Positions 16,484 through 28,481 of a stretch of 64,000 nucleotides of DNA are shown here, piece by piece. Position 1 is the first letter of the stretch. The number at the start of each line of letters is the position of its first letter. This stretch comes from Mycobacterium fragae (GTDB lineage: Bacteria; Actinomycetota; Actinomycetes; Mycobacteriales; Mycobacteriaceae). Location of the stretch: positions 62,001-126,000 of the forward strand of contig NZ_LQOW01000026.1 in assembly GCF_002102185.1 (NCBI RefSeq), written 5' to 3'. A program made the translations under genes and the position numbers. The notes under the pieces were generated by a model, which worked only from the letters and a program-made list of their open reading frames with translations, was not told the origin of the DNA and ran no database searches.

Positions 16484-17358
16484 GATGATGCTCCAAATTT
16501 GCGCACGGCCTCCTGGTAGTCGGCCTCGTTACCGGACAGGTACTCCGCGACGAACCGCTGCCAGCCTTCGTCGGTCGAGGCGGCTTCGGCGTAGTGCCGC
16601 TGGAACTTTTCATCGCGCCCGTAATCCGGTGCCGCCGTGGTGAAGTGGGCGCCTCCGGGGGCTTCGACGACGGCGTCGACCATCATCCGATTCACCAGTA
16701 GCGCCTGCGGAGGAACCGCCTTGACCAGCTCCTCGGTAGGCACCAGGCGCTCCACCGACAGGTACCGCTGCTCGGCGGCCATCAGGAAGAGGTCATCGAA
16801 GTAGGGGTCGATGCCGGTGTAGGCGGCATTACCTTGCGGGTCACCAAGATTGAGATGCACGAAGGCCGCATCGAGGCGCAGCGCCGGCATGGCGATCAGC
16901 GTCTCGTGGCCGCCACCCGGAGACGGATACGGTGAGGTGACGGTCTTCAGCTCACCCTCGAAGAAGTCCGGCACCGAACTGCCCAGCCCGGCGCGAATCG
17001 GCAAGAACGGCAATCGTTGCGCCGCTGCCTGCAGCCCGCAGCGCAGCATGCCCTCGTCCATTTCCCGGGCTTCGATCGCGCCGCTGGTGCGTGCGCGTGC
17101 GAACCAGGGATCGTAGAACGGCGGCGAGTCCAGCGAGACGAAGCCGTAGTACACGCGGCGCACCTTGCCTGCCGAGCACAGCAATCCGATGTCCGGCCCG
17201 CCGTAGGTGACCACGGTCAGATCGGTGACTTCGCTGCGCAGGATGGCGCGCACGAACGCCATCGGTTTGCGCCGTGATCCCCAGCCGCCGATCCCGATGG
17301 TCATGCCGCTGCGCAAACCGGCGACGGCGTTGTACAGGGTCGTCAACTTGTTGCTCAT
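16480..17358 (-). CDS. ipdA: CoA-transferase-like ring hydrolase, alpha subunit IpdA
   Basis: ATG 17358 overlaps the echA20 stop by 4 nt; 292 aa. The glycine-rich alpha-subunit motif of the CoA-transferase superfamily is present near the N-terminus (SGMTIGIGGWGSRRKPMAF), and FVHLNLGDPQGNAAYTG later. With IpdB it hydrolyses the last steroid ring (COCHEA-CoA). Tight 4-nt overlaps with echA20 and ipdB suggest stoichiometric translation. Confidence 0.93.
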   Translation of the reverse strand: MSNKLTTLYNAVAGLRSGMTIGIGGWGSRRKPMAFVRAILRSEVTDLTVVTYGGPDIGLLCSAGKVRRVYYGFVSLDSPPFYDPWFARARTSGAIEAREMDEGMLRCGLQAAAQRLPFLPIRAGLGSSVPDFFEGELKTVTSPYPSPGGGHETLIAMPALRLDAAFVHLNLGDPQGNAAYTGIDPYFDDLFLMAAEQRYLSVERLVPTEELVKAVPPQALLVNRMMVDAVVEAPGGAHFTTAAPDYGRDEKFQRHYAEAASTDEGWQRFVAEYLSGNEADYQEAVRKFGASS

Positions 17359-18098
17359 GACTTCTTCACAAACGCGTCGCGGTGCTCGTCGGAAACCCCG
17401 GCGAGGTTGAGTTCGAAGGTAAAGCCCTGTTCCATGCGGTAACTGGTGTTGACCCGCTGCACGTCGATGAAGTTCAGCGCCTCCTTGGCCGCGCGGATAA
17501 CCCGGGTGTCCTTGGCGGCGATGTCGCGGGCGACCCGTAATGCCGCCTCGTCCAACTCGTCTCGGGGCACTACTTCGTGCACCGAGCCGAAGTGGTGCAG
17601 GGTGGCGGCGTCGACGGTGGCCGCCGTGAAGAACAGTCGTCGCATCATGTGCTGTGGCACCAACCGCGACAGATGGGTGGCCGCTCCGAGCGCACCGCGT
17701 TCCACTTCGGGCAGTCCGAACGTCGCATCGTCAGAAGCCACGATGACATCGGCGTTGCCAACCAATCCGATGCCGCCGCCGACGCAGAATCCGTTGACCG
17801 CGGCGATCACCGGGACCGCGCATTCGTACACCGCCCGAAATGCCTCGAAGCAGCCGCGGTTCGCGTCGATAAGTGCGGTGAAGCCTTCAGTGCGCTGCAT
17901 CTCCTTGATGTCCACCCCGGCATTGAAGCCGCGGCCCTCGGCCCGCAGGATCACCACGTGGGTGTCGGGATTGCCGCCCGCGGCGGAAAGCGCGTCGGCG
18001 AGTTCGAACCAGCCACGCGAGGGTATGGCGTTGACCGGCGGGAAGTCGACCGTGATCGCGACTATGCCCGGTTCGGTGAGTTTCGAGGTGATCGGCAT
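17355..18098 (-). CDS. echA20: Enoyl-CoA hydratase-family ring hydrolase EchA20
   Basis: ATG 18098 with an AGGAAAG site upstream gives 247 aa; longer in-frame starts run through the KstR2 operator. Crotonase fold: FNAGVDIKEM as the first oxyanion-hole segment and NGFCVGGGIGLVGNADV as the second. EchA20 cleaves ring D of the 5-OH-HIEC-CoA intermediate rather than hydrating a double bond. First gene of the minus-strand operon, divergent from the Rv3549c-like SDR across the KstR2 site at 18134. Confidence 0.93.
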   Translation of the reverse strand: MPITSKLTEPGIVAITVDFPPVNAIPSRGWFELADALSAAGGNPDTHVVILRAEGRGFNAGVDIKEMQRTEGFTALIDANRGCFEAFRAVYECAVPVIAAVNGFCVGGGIGLVGNADVIVASDDATFGLPEVERGALGAATHLSRLVPQHMMRRLFFTAATVDAATLHHFGSVHEVVPRDELDEAALRVARDIAAKDTRVIRAAKEALNFIDVQRVNTSYRMEQGFTFELNLAGVSDEHRDAFVKKS

Positions 18099-18133
18099 GG
18101 CACTTTCCTGAGGACCTGTGGACGATTTACCTA

Positions 18134-18147
18134 AGCAAGCACTTGCT
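18134..18147. promoter_or_regulatory. KstR2 operator between echA20 and Rv3549c-like SDR
   Basis: AGCAAGCACTTGCT matches AnCAAGnnCTTGnT perfectly and, apart from the central two bases and one flank, is a dyad. It sits 35 nt before the echA20 ATG and 15 nt before GTG 18163, placing both divergent operons under KstR2. Confidence 0.92.
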
Positions 18148-18150
18148 TGG

Positions 18151-18156
18151 TACGCT
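18151..18156 (+). promoter_or_regulatory. Predicted -10 element of leaderless SDR transcript
   Basis: TACGCT (TANNNT) stands 6 nt before GTG 18163, the same geometry as at fadE30. This spacing is the reason for preferring GTG 18163 over the internal GTG 18187. Confidence 0.5.
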
Positions 18157-18162
18157 AGCACA

Positions 18163-18942
18163 GTGACCCGCGCCGAAGGAGACCCCGTGATCAACTTCGG
18201 GCTGGCAGGACGGGTGGTGCTGGTAACCGGCGGGGTTCGCGGTGTCGGCGCCGGCATCAGCGCGGTCTTCGCCGAGCAAGGCGCGACGGTGGTGACCTGC
18301 GCGAGACGCCCGGTCGAGGGGCTGCCCTACGAGTTCCACAGCTGCGACATCCGCGACGACGACGCGGTCAAGGCGATGATCGACGCGGTGTTCGATCGGC
18401 ACGGCCGGCTCGACGTCGTGGTCAACAACGCCGGCGGCTCGCCGTATGTGCTGACTGCGGACTCCAGCGCGAAGTTCAACCGCAAGATCATCGAGCTCAA
18501 CCTGATCGGCGCGCTGTCGGTTTCACAGCACGCCAACGACAAGATGCAAAGCCAGCCGCAGGGCGGGTCGATCGTCAACATCACCAGCGTCAGCGGCCGC
18601 CGCCCAACACCGGGTACCGCTGCCTACGGAGCGGCCAAGGCGGGCCTGGAGAGCCTTACCCAGACGCTGGCGGTGGAGTGGGCGCCGAAAGTGCGAGTGA
18701 ATGCGCTTGTGGTCGGCATGGTGGAGACCGAACAGGCCGACCTGTTCTACGGCGACGCCGCATCGATCGCCGCGATTTCAAAGAACGTGCCGCTCGGCCG
18801 ACTGGCCAAACCCACCGATGTCGGTTGGCCTGCAGCGTTTTTGGCGTCGGATGCAGCGTCGTACATCAGCGGCGCCACCTTGGAGGTGCATGGCGGCGGC
18901 GAACCGCCGCCCTATCTGGGCACAACGAGCGCGATCAAGTAG
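18163..18942 (+). CDS. Short-chain dehydrogenase (Rv3549c-like)
   Basis: GTG 18163 gives 259 aa. An internal GTG at 18187 has a good AAGGAG site 5 nt upstream and is a real alternative, giving 251 aa. SDR motifs: VLVTGGVRGVGAGI for cofactor, VVVNNAGGSP, and the catalytic Ser/Tyr/Lys in NITSVSGRR and AAYGAAKAG. The homologue in M. tuberculosis is in the KstR2 regulon; it is expected to oxidise or reduce a hydroxyl on a C/D-ring intermediate, but the exact step is not known to me. Followed 14 nt later by a second SDR gene. Confidence 0.85.
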   Translation: MTRAEGDPVINFGLAGRVVLVTGGVRGVGAGISAVFAEQGATVVTCARRPVEGLPYEFHSCDIRDDDAVKAMIDAVFDRHGRLDVVVNNAGGSPYVLTADSSAKFNRKIIELNLIGALSVSQHANDKMQSQPQGGSIVNITSVSGRRPTPGTAAYGAAKAGLESLTQTLAVEWAPKVRVNALVVGMVETEQADLFYGDAASIAAISKNVPLGRLAKPTDVGWPAAFLASDAASYISGATLEVHGGGEPPPYLGTTSAIK

Positions 18943-18956
18943 AGGAGACAACGGAT

Positions 18957-20783
<1,827 letters not shown>

Positions 20784-21157
20784 CTATCGCTGAATGAACG
20801 GGCGGAGGTGCGCCCTGATGTGGTGGATCATGCCATCCTCGGCCGGGATCACGAACGTCTCGTCGATGTGCACGCCCACCCGCCGCCCGGCGAGCGACGG
20901 CTTGGTGACCAAGTCGAAGCGCGCCCGTACTTCGTCGCCGTCGACGCGGAACCCGGGCGTCGTCGCCGCCGCGATGACCCGATACTGCGGGCCGCGATTC
21001 AGGCTGCGGCGCAGATGGTTTCCGGAGAAGCCGGTCTTGATGCCGATCTCGATGCGGGTGCAGTCCGGGGCGAACGGAACCGAGTCGCCGTCGTGGCTGA
21101 CGAGCGCGTCGATGTAGGACTGGGCCGCGGCGATGCGGTCGTCGTCGGAGACTCCCA

Positions 21158-21158
<1 letters not shown>
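20784..21158 (-). CDS. NTF2-like (DUF8021-type) small protein
   Basis: GTG 21158 shares its first base with the TAG stop of fadA5, giving 124 aa. The pattern AAQSYIDALVSHDGDSVPFA followed by a mid-protein VIAAATTPGFRVDGDEVRAR and a C-terminal DGMIHHIRAHLRPF resembles NTF2/SnoaL-like cone proteins of the DUF8021 kind. No catalytic residue set can be assigned. It is not part of the M. tuberculosis fadA5-ddn arrangement as I remember it. Overlap with fadA5 implies coupled translation. Confidence 0.65.
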
Positions 21159-22366
<1,208 letters not shown>

Positions 22367-22408
22367 TTAGCGCCTTTTGTCTGCGGTGGAGCCATGTTTT
22401 ACTGGCAC

Positions 22409-22422
22409 TAGAACACGTTGCA
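22409..22422. promoter_or_regulatory. KstR operator, cyp125 side
   Basis: TAGAACACGTTGCA fits TnnAACnnGTTnnA and lies 15 nt before the cyp125 ATG, with a GAGGAG ribosome-binding site in between. This promoter is therefore leadered, unlike that of fadA5. Confidence 0.9.
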
Positions 22423-22437
22423 TTGAGGAGCGGACTG

Positions 22438-23703
22438 ATGCCCACTTCGAATAGGGCCCCCAACATACCCCCCGGGTTCGACTTCACTGACCCCGACATC
22501 TACACCGAGCGGCTGCCGATGGAGGAGTTCGCCGAACTGCGCAGCTCAGCGCCGATCTGGTGGAACGCGCAGGCCCCGGGTAACGGCGGCGGCTTCCACG
22601 ACGGCGGCTTCTGGGCGATCACCAAACTCAACGACGTCAAGGAGATATCGCGGCGCAGCGACGTCTTCTCCAGTTACGAGAACGGGGTGATCCCGCGGTT
22701 CAACAACGACATCGCCCGCGAGGACATCGAGGTCCAACGGTACGTGATGCTGAACATGGACGCCCCGCATCACACCAGGCTGCGCAAGATCATCTCCCGC
22801 GGTTTCACGCCGCGCGCTGTGGAACGGCTGCGCGACGAGCTCCACGAGCGCGCGCAGAAGATCGCCAAAGCCGCGGCCGCCGCGGGTTCCGGCGACTTCG
22901 TCGAGCAGGTGTCCTGTGAGTTGCCGCTGCAGGCGATCGCGGGTTTGCTGGGTGTGCCCCAGGAGGACCGCGACAAGCTGTTCCGTTGGTCCAACGAAAT
23001 GACCGGCAACGACGACCCCGAGTACGCCGACATCGACCCCAAGGCGAGCTCGGCCGAGCTGATCATGTACGCGATGAAGATGGCCGAGGAGAAGGCCAAA
23101 AACCCCGGCGACGACATCGTGACGCAGCTGATCGAGGCCGACATCGAAGGCGAGAAGCTCTCCGACGACGAGTTCGGCTTCTTCGTGGTGATGCTCGCGG
23201 TCGCGGGCAACGAGACCACCCGCAACTCCATCACCCAGGGCATGATGGCGTTCGCCGACCACCCCGATCAGTGGGAGCTCTACAAAAAGGAACGCCCGGA
23301 GACCGCCGCCGACGAGATCGTGCGCTGGGCCACCCCCGTCACCTGTTTCCAGCGCACCGCGCTGGAGGACTACGAATTGTCGGGCGTGCAGATCAAGAAG
23401 GGCCAGCGGGTGGTGATGTTCTACCGCTCGGCCAACTTCGACGAAGAGGTCTTCGAGGACCCGTACACGTTCAACATTCTGCGCGACCCCAACCCACACG
23501 TCGGGTTCGGCGGCACCGGCGCCCACTACTGCATCGGTGCCAACCTGGCGAAGATGACGATCAACCTGATCTTCAACGCGGTCGCCGACAATATGCCGGA
23601 CCTCAAACCGATTTCGAAGCCTGAGCGGCTGCGGTCCGGGTGGCTCAACGGCATCAAACACTGGCAGGTGGACTACACCGGCAAGTGCCCGGTGGACCAC
23701 TGA
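22438..23703 (+). CDS. cyp125: Cytochrome P450 CYP125 (steroid C26/C27 hydroxylase)
   Basis: ATG 22438 with GAGGAG upstream gives 421 aa. P450 hallmarks: the I-helix oxygen-binding segment AVAGNETTRNSI, the K-helix ERPETAADEIVRW region and the heme loop FGGTGAHYCIGANLAK with the thiolate Cys. CYP125 hydroxylates and further oxidises the terminal methyl of the cholesterol side chain, the step that allows CoA activation. It heads the operon cyp125-chsE1-chsE2-chsH2-chsH1-ltp2; its stop overlaps the next start. Confidence 0.96.
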   Translation: MPTSNRAPNIPPGFDFTDPDIYTERLPMEEFAELRSSAPIWWNAQAPGNGGGFHDGGFWAITKLNDVKEISRRSDVFSSYENGVIPRFNNDIAREDIEVQRYVMLNMDAPHHTRLRKIISRGFTPRAVERLRDELHERAQKIAKAAAAAGSGDFVEQVSCELPLQAIAGLLGVPQEDRDKLFRWSNEMTGNDDPEYADIDPKASSAELIMYAMKMAEEKAKNPGDDIVTQLIEADIEGEKLSDDEFGFFVVMLAVAGNETTRNSITQGMMAFADHPDQWELYKKERPETAADEIVRWATPVTCFQRTALEDYELSGVQIKKGQRVVMFYRSANFDEEVFEDPYTFNILRDPNPHVGFGGTGAHYCIGANLAKMTINLIFNAVADNMPDLKPISKPERLRSGWLNGIKHWQVDYTGKCPVDH

Positions 23704-24716
23704 TGGACTTCACGCCGGACCCGGCGCAGCAGGCTGTCGCCGATGTCGTCACATCGGTCTTGGACCGAGACAGTACGTGGGAGGCGCTGGTTTCCGGCGG
23801 AGTGACGGCGCTGCCGGTACCGGAGCGGTTGGGCGGTGACGGCGTCGGCCTGCCCGAGGTGGCGACGGCGCTGACCGAGATCGGTCGCCACGGCTTCGTC
23901 GGCCCCGCACTGGCCACTCTCGGTTTCGGTGCGCTGCCGTTGCTGGACCTGGCCTCCGACGACCAGCAGGACCGCTACCTCGCCGGCCTGGGCAAGGGTT
24001 CGGTGCTCACCGCCGCGCTGAACGAACCCGGCACGGCGTTGCCGCCGCGACCCGCGACGACCTTGGCGCACAATCGGCTGTCCGGCAACAAAATCGGTGT
24101 CGGCTATGCCGAGAAGGCGGAGTGGATGGTGGTGACCACCGACAGCGCCGTCGTCGTGGTGTCACCCAAGGCCGACGGCGTACACCTGACGAAGACACCG
24201 ACTTCCAACGGATCCGACGAGTATGTGGCGACGTTCAGCGATGCGGAGGTCGACAGTGTGCTGACGGGAGCGACCGCGCACCGTGTCAACCAACTGGCGT
24301 TGGCGGCCGTCGGCGCCTACGCGGCCGGCCTGGTCGCCGGTGCGCTGCGGTTGACCGCCGATTACGTGGCCAACAGACACCAGTTCGGCAAGCCGCTGTC
24401 GACCTTCCAGACCGTCGCCGCGCAGCTTGCCGAGGTCTACATCGCGTCGCGGACCATCGATTTGGCGGCGACGTCGGTGATCTGGAGGCTTGCCGAGGGA
24501 CGTGACGCCGACCAGGATCTGGATGTGCTCGGCTACTGGATTGCCTCGCAGGCGCCGCCCGCGATGCAGACTTGCCACCACCTGCACGGCGGAATGGGCA
24601 TGGACATCACCTATCCGATGCCGCGGTACTACTCCACGATCAAGGACCTGGCCAGGCTGCTGGGCGGGCCTTCTCATCGCCTGGATCTGGTAGGAGCGCA
24701 ATGTTCATCGACCTGA
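23703..24716 (+). CDS. chsE1: Acyl-CoA dehydrogenase ChsE1 (FadE28)
   Basis: ATG 23703 overlaps the cyp125 TGA by one base; 337 aa. A short ACAD subunit with the C-terminal ADYVANRHQFGKPLSTFQTV and LHGGMGMDITYPMPRYY segments. ChsE1-ChsE2 form an alpha2beta2 enzyme that dehydrogenates 3-oxo-4-pregnene-20-carboxyl-CoA, the three-carbon side-chain intermediate. The downstream gene begins inside its last 16 nt, which suggests tight coupling of the two subunits. Confidence 0.93.
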   Translation: MDFTPDPAQQAVADVVTSVLDRDSTWEALVSGGVTALPVPERLGGDGVGLPEVATALTEIGRHGFVGPALATLGFGALPLLDLASDDQQDRYLAGLGKGSVLTAALNEPGTALPPRPATTLAHNRLSGNKIGVGYAEKAEWMVVTTDSAVVVVSPKADGVHLTKTPTSNGSDEYVATFSDAEVDSVLTGATAHRVNQLALAAVGAYAAGLVAGALRLTADYVANRHQFGKPLSTFQTVAAQLAEVYIASRTIDLAATSVIWRLAEGRDADQDLDVLGYWIASQAPPAMQTCHHLHGGMGMDITYPMPRYYSTIKDLARLLGGPSHRLDLVGAQCSST

Positions 24717-25864
24717 CTCCGGAGCAGCGCCAGCTGCAAGCCGAAGTGCGGCAATACTTCTCGAATCTGATCTCGCCCGAAGAGCGCAAGGAGATGGAGG
24801 CCGACCGGCACGGCAAGGCCTATCGCGCGGTGATCCGCCGGATGGGCCGCGACGGCAAGCTCGGTGTTGGCTGGCCAAAGGAGTTCGGCGGCCACGGTTT
24901 CGGTCCGATCGAGCAGCAGATCTTCGTCAACGAAGCCCATCGGGCCGATGTGCCGTTGCCCGCCGTGACGCTGCAGACAGTAGGCCCCACACTGCAGGTT
25001 TTCGGCAGCGAGATGCAGAAGAAGAAGTTCCTGCCGGCCATCCTGGCCGGCGAAGTCCACTTCGCGATCGGCTACACCGAGCCGGAGGCCGGAACCGATC
25101 TTGCATCGTTGCGCACCACCGCCGTTCGACACGGCGACGAGTACATCGTCAACGGGCAGAAGATCTTCACCACGGGTGCCCACGATGCCGACTACATCTG
25201 GTTGGCCTGCCGCACGGACCCGGATGCTGTTAAGCACAAGGGGATTTCGATCCTCATTGTCGACACCAAGGATCCCGGTTACTCCTGGACACCGATCATC
25301 CTGTCCGACGGGGCCCACCACACGAATGCCACCTACTACAACGACGTCCGCGTGCCCGCCGACATGCTGGTCGGCGAGGAGAACGGTGGATGGAGGCTGA
25401 TCACCACCCAGCTCAACAACGAGCGGGTGATGCTCGGTCCGGCAGGTCGGTTCGCCGGCATCTACGATCGCGTGCACGCGTGGGCGTCCAAGCCGGGCGG
25501 CGACGGCGTCACACCGATCGACCACGACGACGTCAAGCGAGCGCTTGGCGAGATCCATTCGATCTGGCGGATCAACGAATTGCTGAACTGGCAGGTGGCG
25601 GCGGCAGGCGAGGACATCAACGTGGCCGATGCCGCTGCGACGAAAGTATTTGGTACCGAACGAGTTCAGTATGTCGGTCGGCTCGCCGAGGAGATCGTCG
25701 GCAAGTACGGTAATCCCGCCGAGCCGGACACCGCTGAGCTGCTGGAGTGGCTGGACTCGCAAACCAAGCGCAACCTCGTGATCACGTTCGGTGGTGGCGT
25801 CAACGAAGTCATGCGCGAGATGATCGCCGCGTCGGGCCTGAAAGTTCCGAGGGTGCCTCGATGA
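24701..25864 (+). CDS. chsE2: Acyl-CoA dehydrogenase ChsE2 (FadE29)
   Basis: ATG 24701, 16 nt before the end of chsE1, preceded by a TAGGAG site; 387 aa. Full-length ACAD partner with GYTEPEAGTDLASLRTTAVR, YIVNGQKIFTTGA and the C-terminal FGGGVNEVMREMIA. It carries the FAD-binding portion in the ChsE1-ChsE2 heterotetramer. The stop overlaps the chsH2 start as ATGA. Confidence 0.93.
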   Translation: MFIDLTPEQRQLQAEVRQYFSNLISPEERKEMEADRHGKAYRAVIRRMGRDGKLGVGWPKEFGGHGFGPIEQQIFVNEAHRADVPLPAVTLQTVGPTLQVFGSEMQKKKFLPAILAGEVHFAIGYTEPEAGTDLASLRTTAVRHGDEYIVNGQKIFTTGAHDADYIWLACRTDPDAVKHKGISILIVDTKDPGYSWTPIILSDGAHHTNATYYNDVRVPADMLVGEENGGWRLITTQLNNERVMLGPAGRFAGIYDRVHAWASKPGGDGVTPIDHDDVKRALGEIHSIWRINELLNWQVAAAGEDINVADAAATKVFGTERVQYVGRLAEEIVGKYGNPAEPDTAELLEWLDSQTKRNLVITFGGGVNEVMREMIAASGLKVPRVPR

Positions 25865-26817
25865 CCGACATGCACGCCATCCAGGAAAAGGTGGCACAGG
25901 TCAAGGCAGCGGGCAAGAGCAAGTCGCGCGCCGGCCGGGATCCGGTGAATCGGCCGATGATTCATCACTGGGTCGACGCGATGGGTGACAAGAACCCGAT
26001 CTACGTCGACGAGGCGGCCGCTCGGGCGGCGGGGCATCCCGGAATCGTCGCGCCACCGGCCATGATTCAGGTATGGACGATGATGGGGCTCGGCGGAGTC
26101 CGCCCCGACGACGACCCGCTGGGACCCATCATCCGGCTGTTCGACGACGCCGGCTATATCGGTGTGGTCGCCACCAACTGCGAGCAGACCTATCACCGGT
26201 ATCTGCAGCCGGGCGAGGAGGTCAGCGTCAGCGCCGAGCTGACCGATGTGGTCGGCCCCAAGCAGACCGCGCTGGGCGAAGGGTATTTCATCAACCAGCA
26301 CATCACCTGGCAGGTGGGTGACGAGGACGTCGCCGAAATGAATTGGCGGATCCTCAAGTTCCGGCCGCGTGAGGGCGAGAAGCCGGCAGTGCCGGACGAC
26401 CTCGATCCGGCAGCGATGATGCGCCCCTCGTCGTCGAAGGACACCCAATTCTTCTGGGACGGTGTGAACGCACACGAATTGCGGATTCAGAAACGCGTCG
26501 ACGGCAGCCTGCAGCACCCGCCGGTGCCCGCCGTGTGGCAGGACAAAGACGCGCCGATCGACTACATCGTGGCCAGCGGCAAGGGGACCGTGTTCAGCTT
26601 TGTGGTGCACCACGCACCGAAGGTGCCCGGACGGACCCTGCCGTTCGTCATCGCGCTGGTCGAACTCGAGGAGGGTGTCCGGATGCTCGGCGAGTTGCGG
26701 GGGGCCGATCCCGCAAGTGTGCAGATCGGAATGGCTGTACGCGCAACCTATCTCGACTTTCCCGAGAGTGACGCCGGGCCGGCCTGGACGCTGTATGCCT
26801 GGGAGCCCGACGCATGA
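25861..26817 (+). CDS. chsH2: Enoyl-CoA hydratase/DUF35 fusion subunit ChsH2
   Basis: ATG 25861; 318 aa in two parts. Residues about 1-180 are a MaoC-like hot-dog domain (NRPMIHHWVDAMGDKNPIY, then HPGIVAPPAMIQVW). The C-terminal third is a DUF35 OB-fold region (HPPVPAVWQDKDAPIDYIVA). With ChsH1 it hydrates the 17(20)-enoyl-CoA; the DUF35 part docks the Ltp2 aldolase, so hydration and side-chain release are physically joined. The two flanking ATGA overlaps support complex formation. Confidence 0.94.
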   Translation: MTDMHAIQEKVAQVKAAGKSKSRAGRDPVNRPMIHHWVDAMGDKNPIYVDEAAARAAGHPGIVAPPAMIQVWTMMGLGGVRPDDDPLGPIIRLFDDAGYIGVVATNCEQTYHRYLQPGEEVSVSAELTDVVGPKQTALGEGYFINQHITWQVGDEDVAEMNWRILKFRPREGEKPAVPDDLDPAAMMRPSSSKDTQFFWDGVNAHELRIQKRVDGSLQHPPVPAVWQDKDAPIDYIVASGKGTVFSFVVHHAPKVPGRTLPFVIALVELEEGVRMLGELRGADPASVQIGMAVRATYLDFPESDAGPAWTLYAWEPDA

Positions 26818-27215
26818 GCGCACCGGTTGTCGAAGTGGGCACAGTGCTGCCCGAACTCAAGCTCTACGGCGATCCGACGTTCATCGTGTCGACGGCGATC
26901 GCAACGCGTGACTACCAGGATGTGCACCACGACCGGGACAAGGCGCAGGCGAAGGGATCCAAGGACATCTTCGTCAACATTCTCACCGACACGGGGTTGG
27001 TGGAGCGGTTCATCACCGACTGGGCCGGGCCATCGGCAATCATCAAGTCGATCGGGCTGCGGCTGGGCGTGCCATGGTATGCCTATGACACGGTGACATT
27101 CTCCGGCGAGGTCACGGCCATCGAAGATGGCCTGATCACCGTGAAAGTGGTGGGCCGCAACAGCCTTGGCGACCACGTCATCGCAACCGCGACGCTGACG
27201 ATAGGCGGTGCGTAG
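26814..27215 (+). CDS. chsH1: Enoyl-CoA hydratase subunit ChsH1
   Basis: ATG 26814 overlaps chsH2 by 4 nt; 133 aa. Single MaoC-type hot-dog domain with the expected His/Asp-bearing segment early on (TRDYQDVHHDRDKAQAKG), which supplies the catalytic residues for the ChsH1-ChsH2 heterotetramer. The stop TAG shares its G with the GTG start of ltp2. Confidence 0.93.
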   Translation: MSAPVVEVGTVLPELKLYGDPTFIVSTAIATRDYQDVHHDRDKAQAKGSKDIFVNILTDTGLVERFITDWAGPSAIIKSIGLRLGVPWYAYDTVTFSGEVTAIEDGLITVKVVGRNSLGDHVIATATLTIGGA

Positions 27216-28375
27216 TGCTATCGGGTAAAGCCGCGATCGTCGGAATCGGTGCCACCGACTTCTCCAAGGACTCTGGCCGCAGCGAGCTCCGGCTGGCGGC
27301 CGAGGCGGTGGCCGACGCCCTCGACGATGCCGGGCTCAGCCCCTCCGACGTCGACGGGCTCACCACGTTCACGATGGACAGCAACACCGAAATCGCCGTC
27401 GCCCGCGCGGCCGGAATCAGTGAGCTGAAGTTCTTTTCCAAGATTCACTACGGCGGCGGGGCGGCGTGCGCGATTGTCCAGCAGGCGGCGATGGCCGTCG
27501 CCACGGGGGTGGCCGATGTCGTAGTGGCGTACCGGGCGTTCAACGAGCGCTCCGGCATGCGATTCGGCCAGGTGCAGTCCCGGTTGACCGAGAACGCGGA
27601 TTCCACCGGTGTCGACAATTCGTTCTCCTACCCGCACGGCCTTTCCACGCCGGCCGCGCAAGTGGCGATGATCGCCAAGCGCTACATGCACCTCTCCGGT
27701 GCGAGCAGCCGAGACTTCGGCGCCATCTCGGTGGCCGACCGCAAGCACGCCGCCAATAACCCCAAGGCCTACTTTTACGAAAAGCCGATAACCATTGAAG
27801 ACCACCAGAATTCGCGGTGGATAGCCGAGCCGCTGCGGCTACTGGACTGCTGCCAGGAGACCGACGGCGCGGTGGCGATCGTGGTGACGTCGCCGGAGCG
27901 CGCGAAGGACCTCAAGCATCGGCCGGTGATCATCCAGGCGGCGTCGCAGGGCTCCAGCCCCGACCAGTACACGATGGTCAGCTACTACCGGCCCGAGCTC
28001 GACGGCCTGCCCGAGATGGGGCTGGTCGGCAAGCAACTCTGGGAGCAGTCCGGCCTGAAGCCAACCGACATCCAGACCGCCATCCTCTACGACCACTTCA
28101 CTCCGTTCACGCTGATCCAGTTGGAGGAGTTGGGATTCTGCGGCTGGGGCGAGGCGAAGGACTTCATTGCCGACGGGGCAATCGAGATCGGTGGGCGGCT
28201 GCCCATCAACACCCATGGCGGGCAGCTCGGCGAGGCCTACATCCACGGCATGAACGGAATCGCCGAGGGCGTGCGCCAATTGCGCGGCACCTCGGTGAAC
28301 CAGGTACCGGACGTCGAGCATGTGCTCGTCACCGCCGGCACCGGCGTCCCCACGTCGGGCCTCATCCTGGGCTAG
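27215..28375 (+). CDS. ltp2: Retro-aldolase Ltp2 (thiolase-like)
   Basis: GTG 27215; 386 aa. Thiolase-fold lipid-transfer-type protein without the normal thiolase nucleophile: the FSKIHYGGGAACAIVQQAAM region and the C-terminal NTHGGQLGEAYIHGMNGIAE are typical. Ltp2, in complex with the ChsH2 DUF35 domain, cleaves the 17-hydroxy C22-CoA ester to androstenedione and propionyl-CoA, completing side-chain removal. Last gene of the cyp125 operon. PPE63 follows in M. tuberculosis; here a DUF559-like gene follows. Confidence 0.94.
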   Translation: MLSGKAAIVGIGATDFSKDSGRSELRLAAEAVADALDDAGLSPSDVDGLTTFTMDSNTEIAVARAAGISELKFFSKIHYGGGAACAIVQQAAMAVATGVADVVVAYRAFNERSGMRFGQVQSRLTENADSTGVDNSFSYPHGLSTPAAQVAMIAKRYMHLSGASSRDFGAISVADRKHAANNPKAYFYEKPITIEDHQNSRWIAEPLRLLDCCQETDGAVAIVVTSPERAKDLKHRPVIIQAASQGSSPDQYTMVSYYRPELDGLPEMGLVGKQLWEQSGLKPTDIQTAILYDHFTPFTLIQLEELGFCGWGEAKDFIADGAIEIGGRLPINTHGGQLGEAYIHGMNGIAEGVRQLRGTSVNQVPDVEHVLVTAGTGVPTSGLILG

Positions 28376-28395
28376 CTGGCGCCCTTCGCGCCGAG

Positions 28396-28443
28396 CGTAA
28401 CGCCCTGGCGAAATCTCGCCAGAAATCCCGCCCTAGCGTTACG
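28396..28443. repeat. Nested inverted repeat upstream of DUF559-like gene 1
   Basis: Outer arms CGTAACGC (28396-28403) and GCGTTACG (28436-28443) enclose a perfect hairpin, CTGGCGA-aatc-TCGCCAG (28405-28422). The outer dyad is centred at 28419.5, exactly 62.5 nt before ATG 28482. The paralogous gene near 51 kb has a palindrome centred at the same distance. It could be an operator, a cruciform, or a target site of the protein; as ltp2 terminator it is also possible. Confidence 0.6.
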
Positions 28444-28481
28444 GTCGCGGCCCTGTCAGTACGTGGTTGCACACTATGTGC

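Noticed and set aside
28378..28445. CRISPR-like or IS terminal repeat at the 28.4-kb hairpins
   Set aside because: There is only one nested dyad, no spaced repeats, and no transposase; the matching position at copy 2 fits a gene-linked element better.
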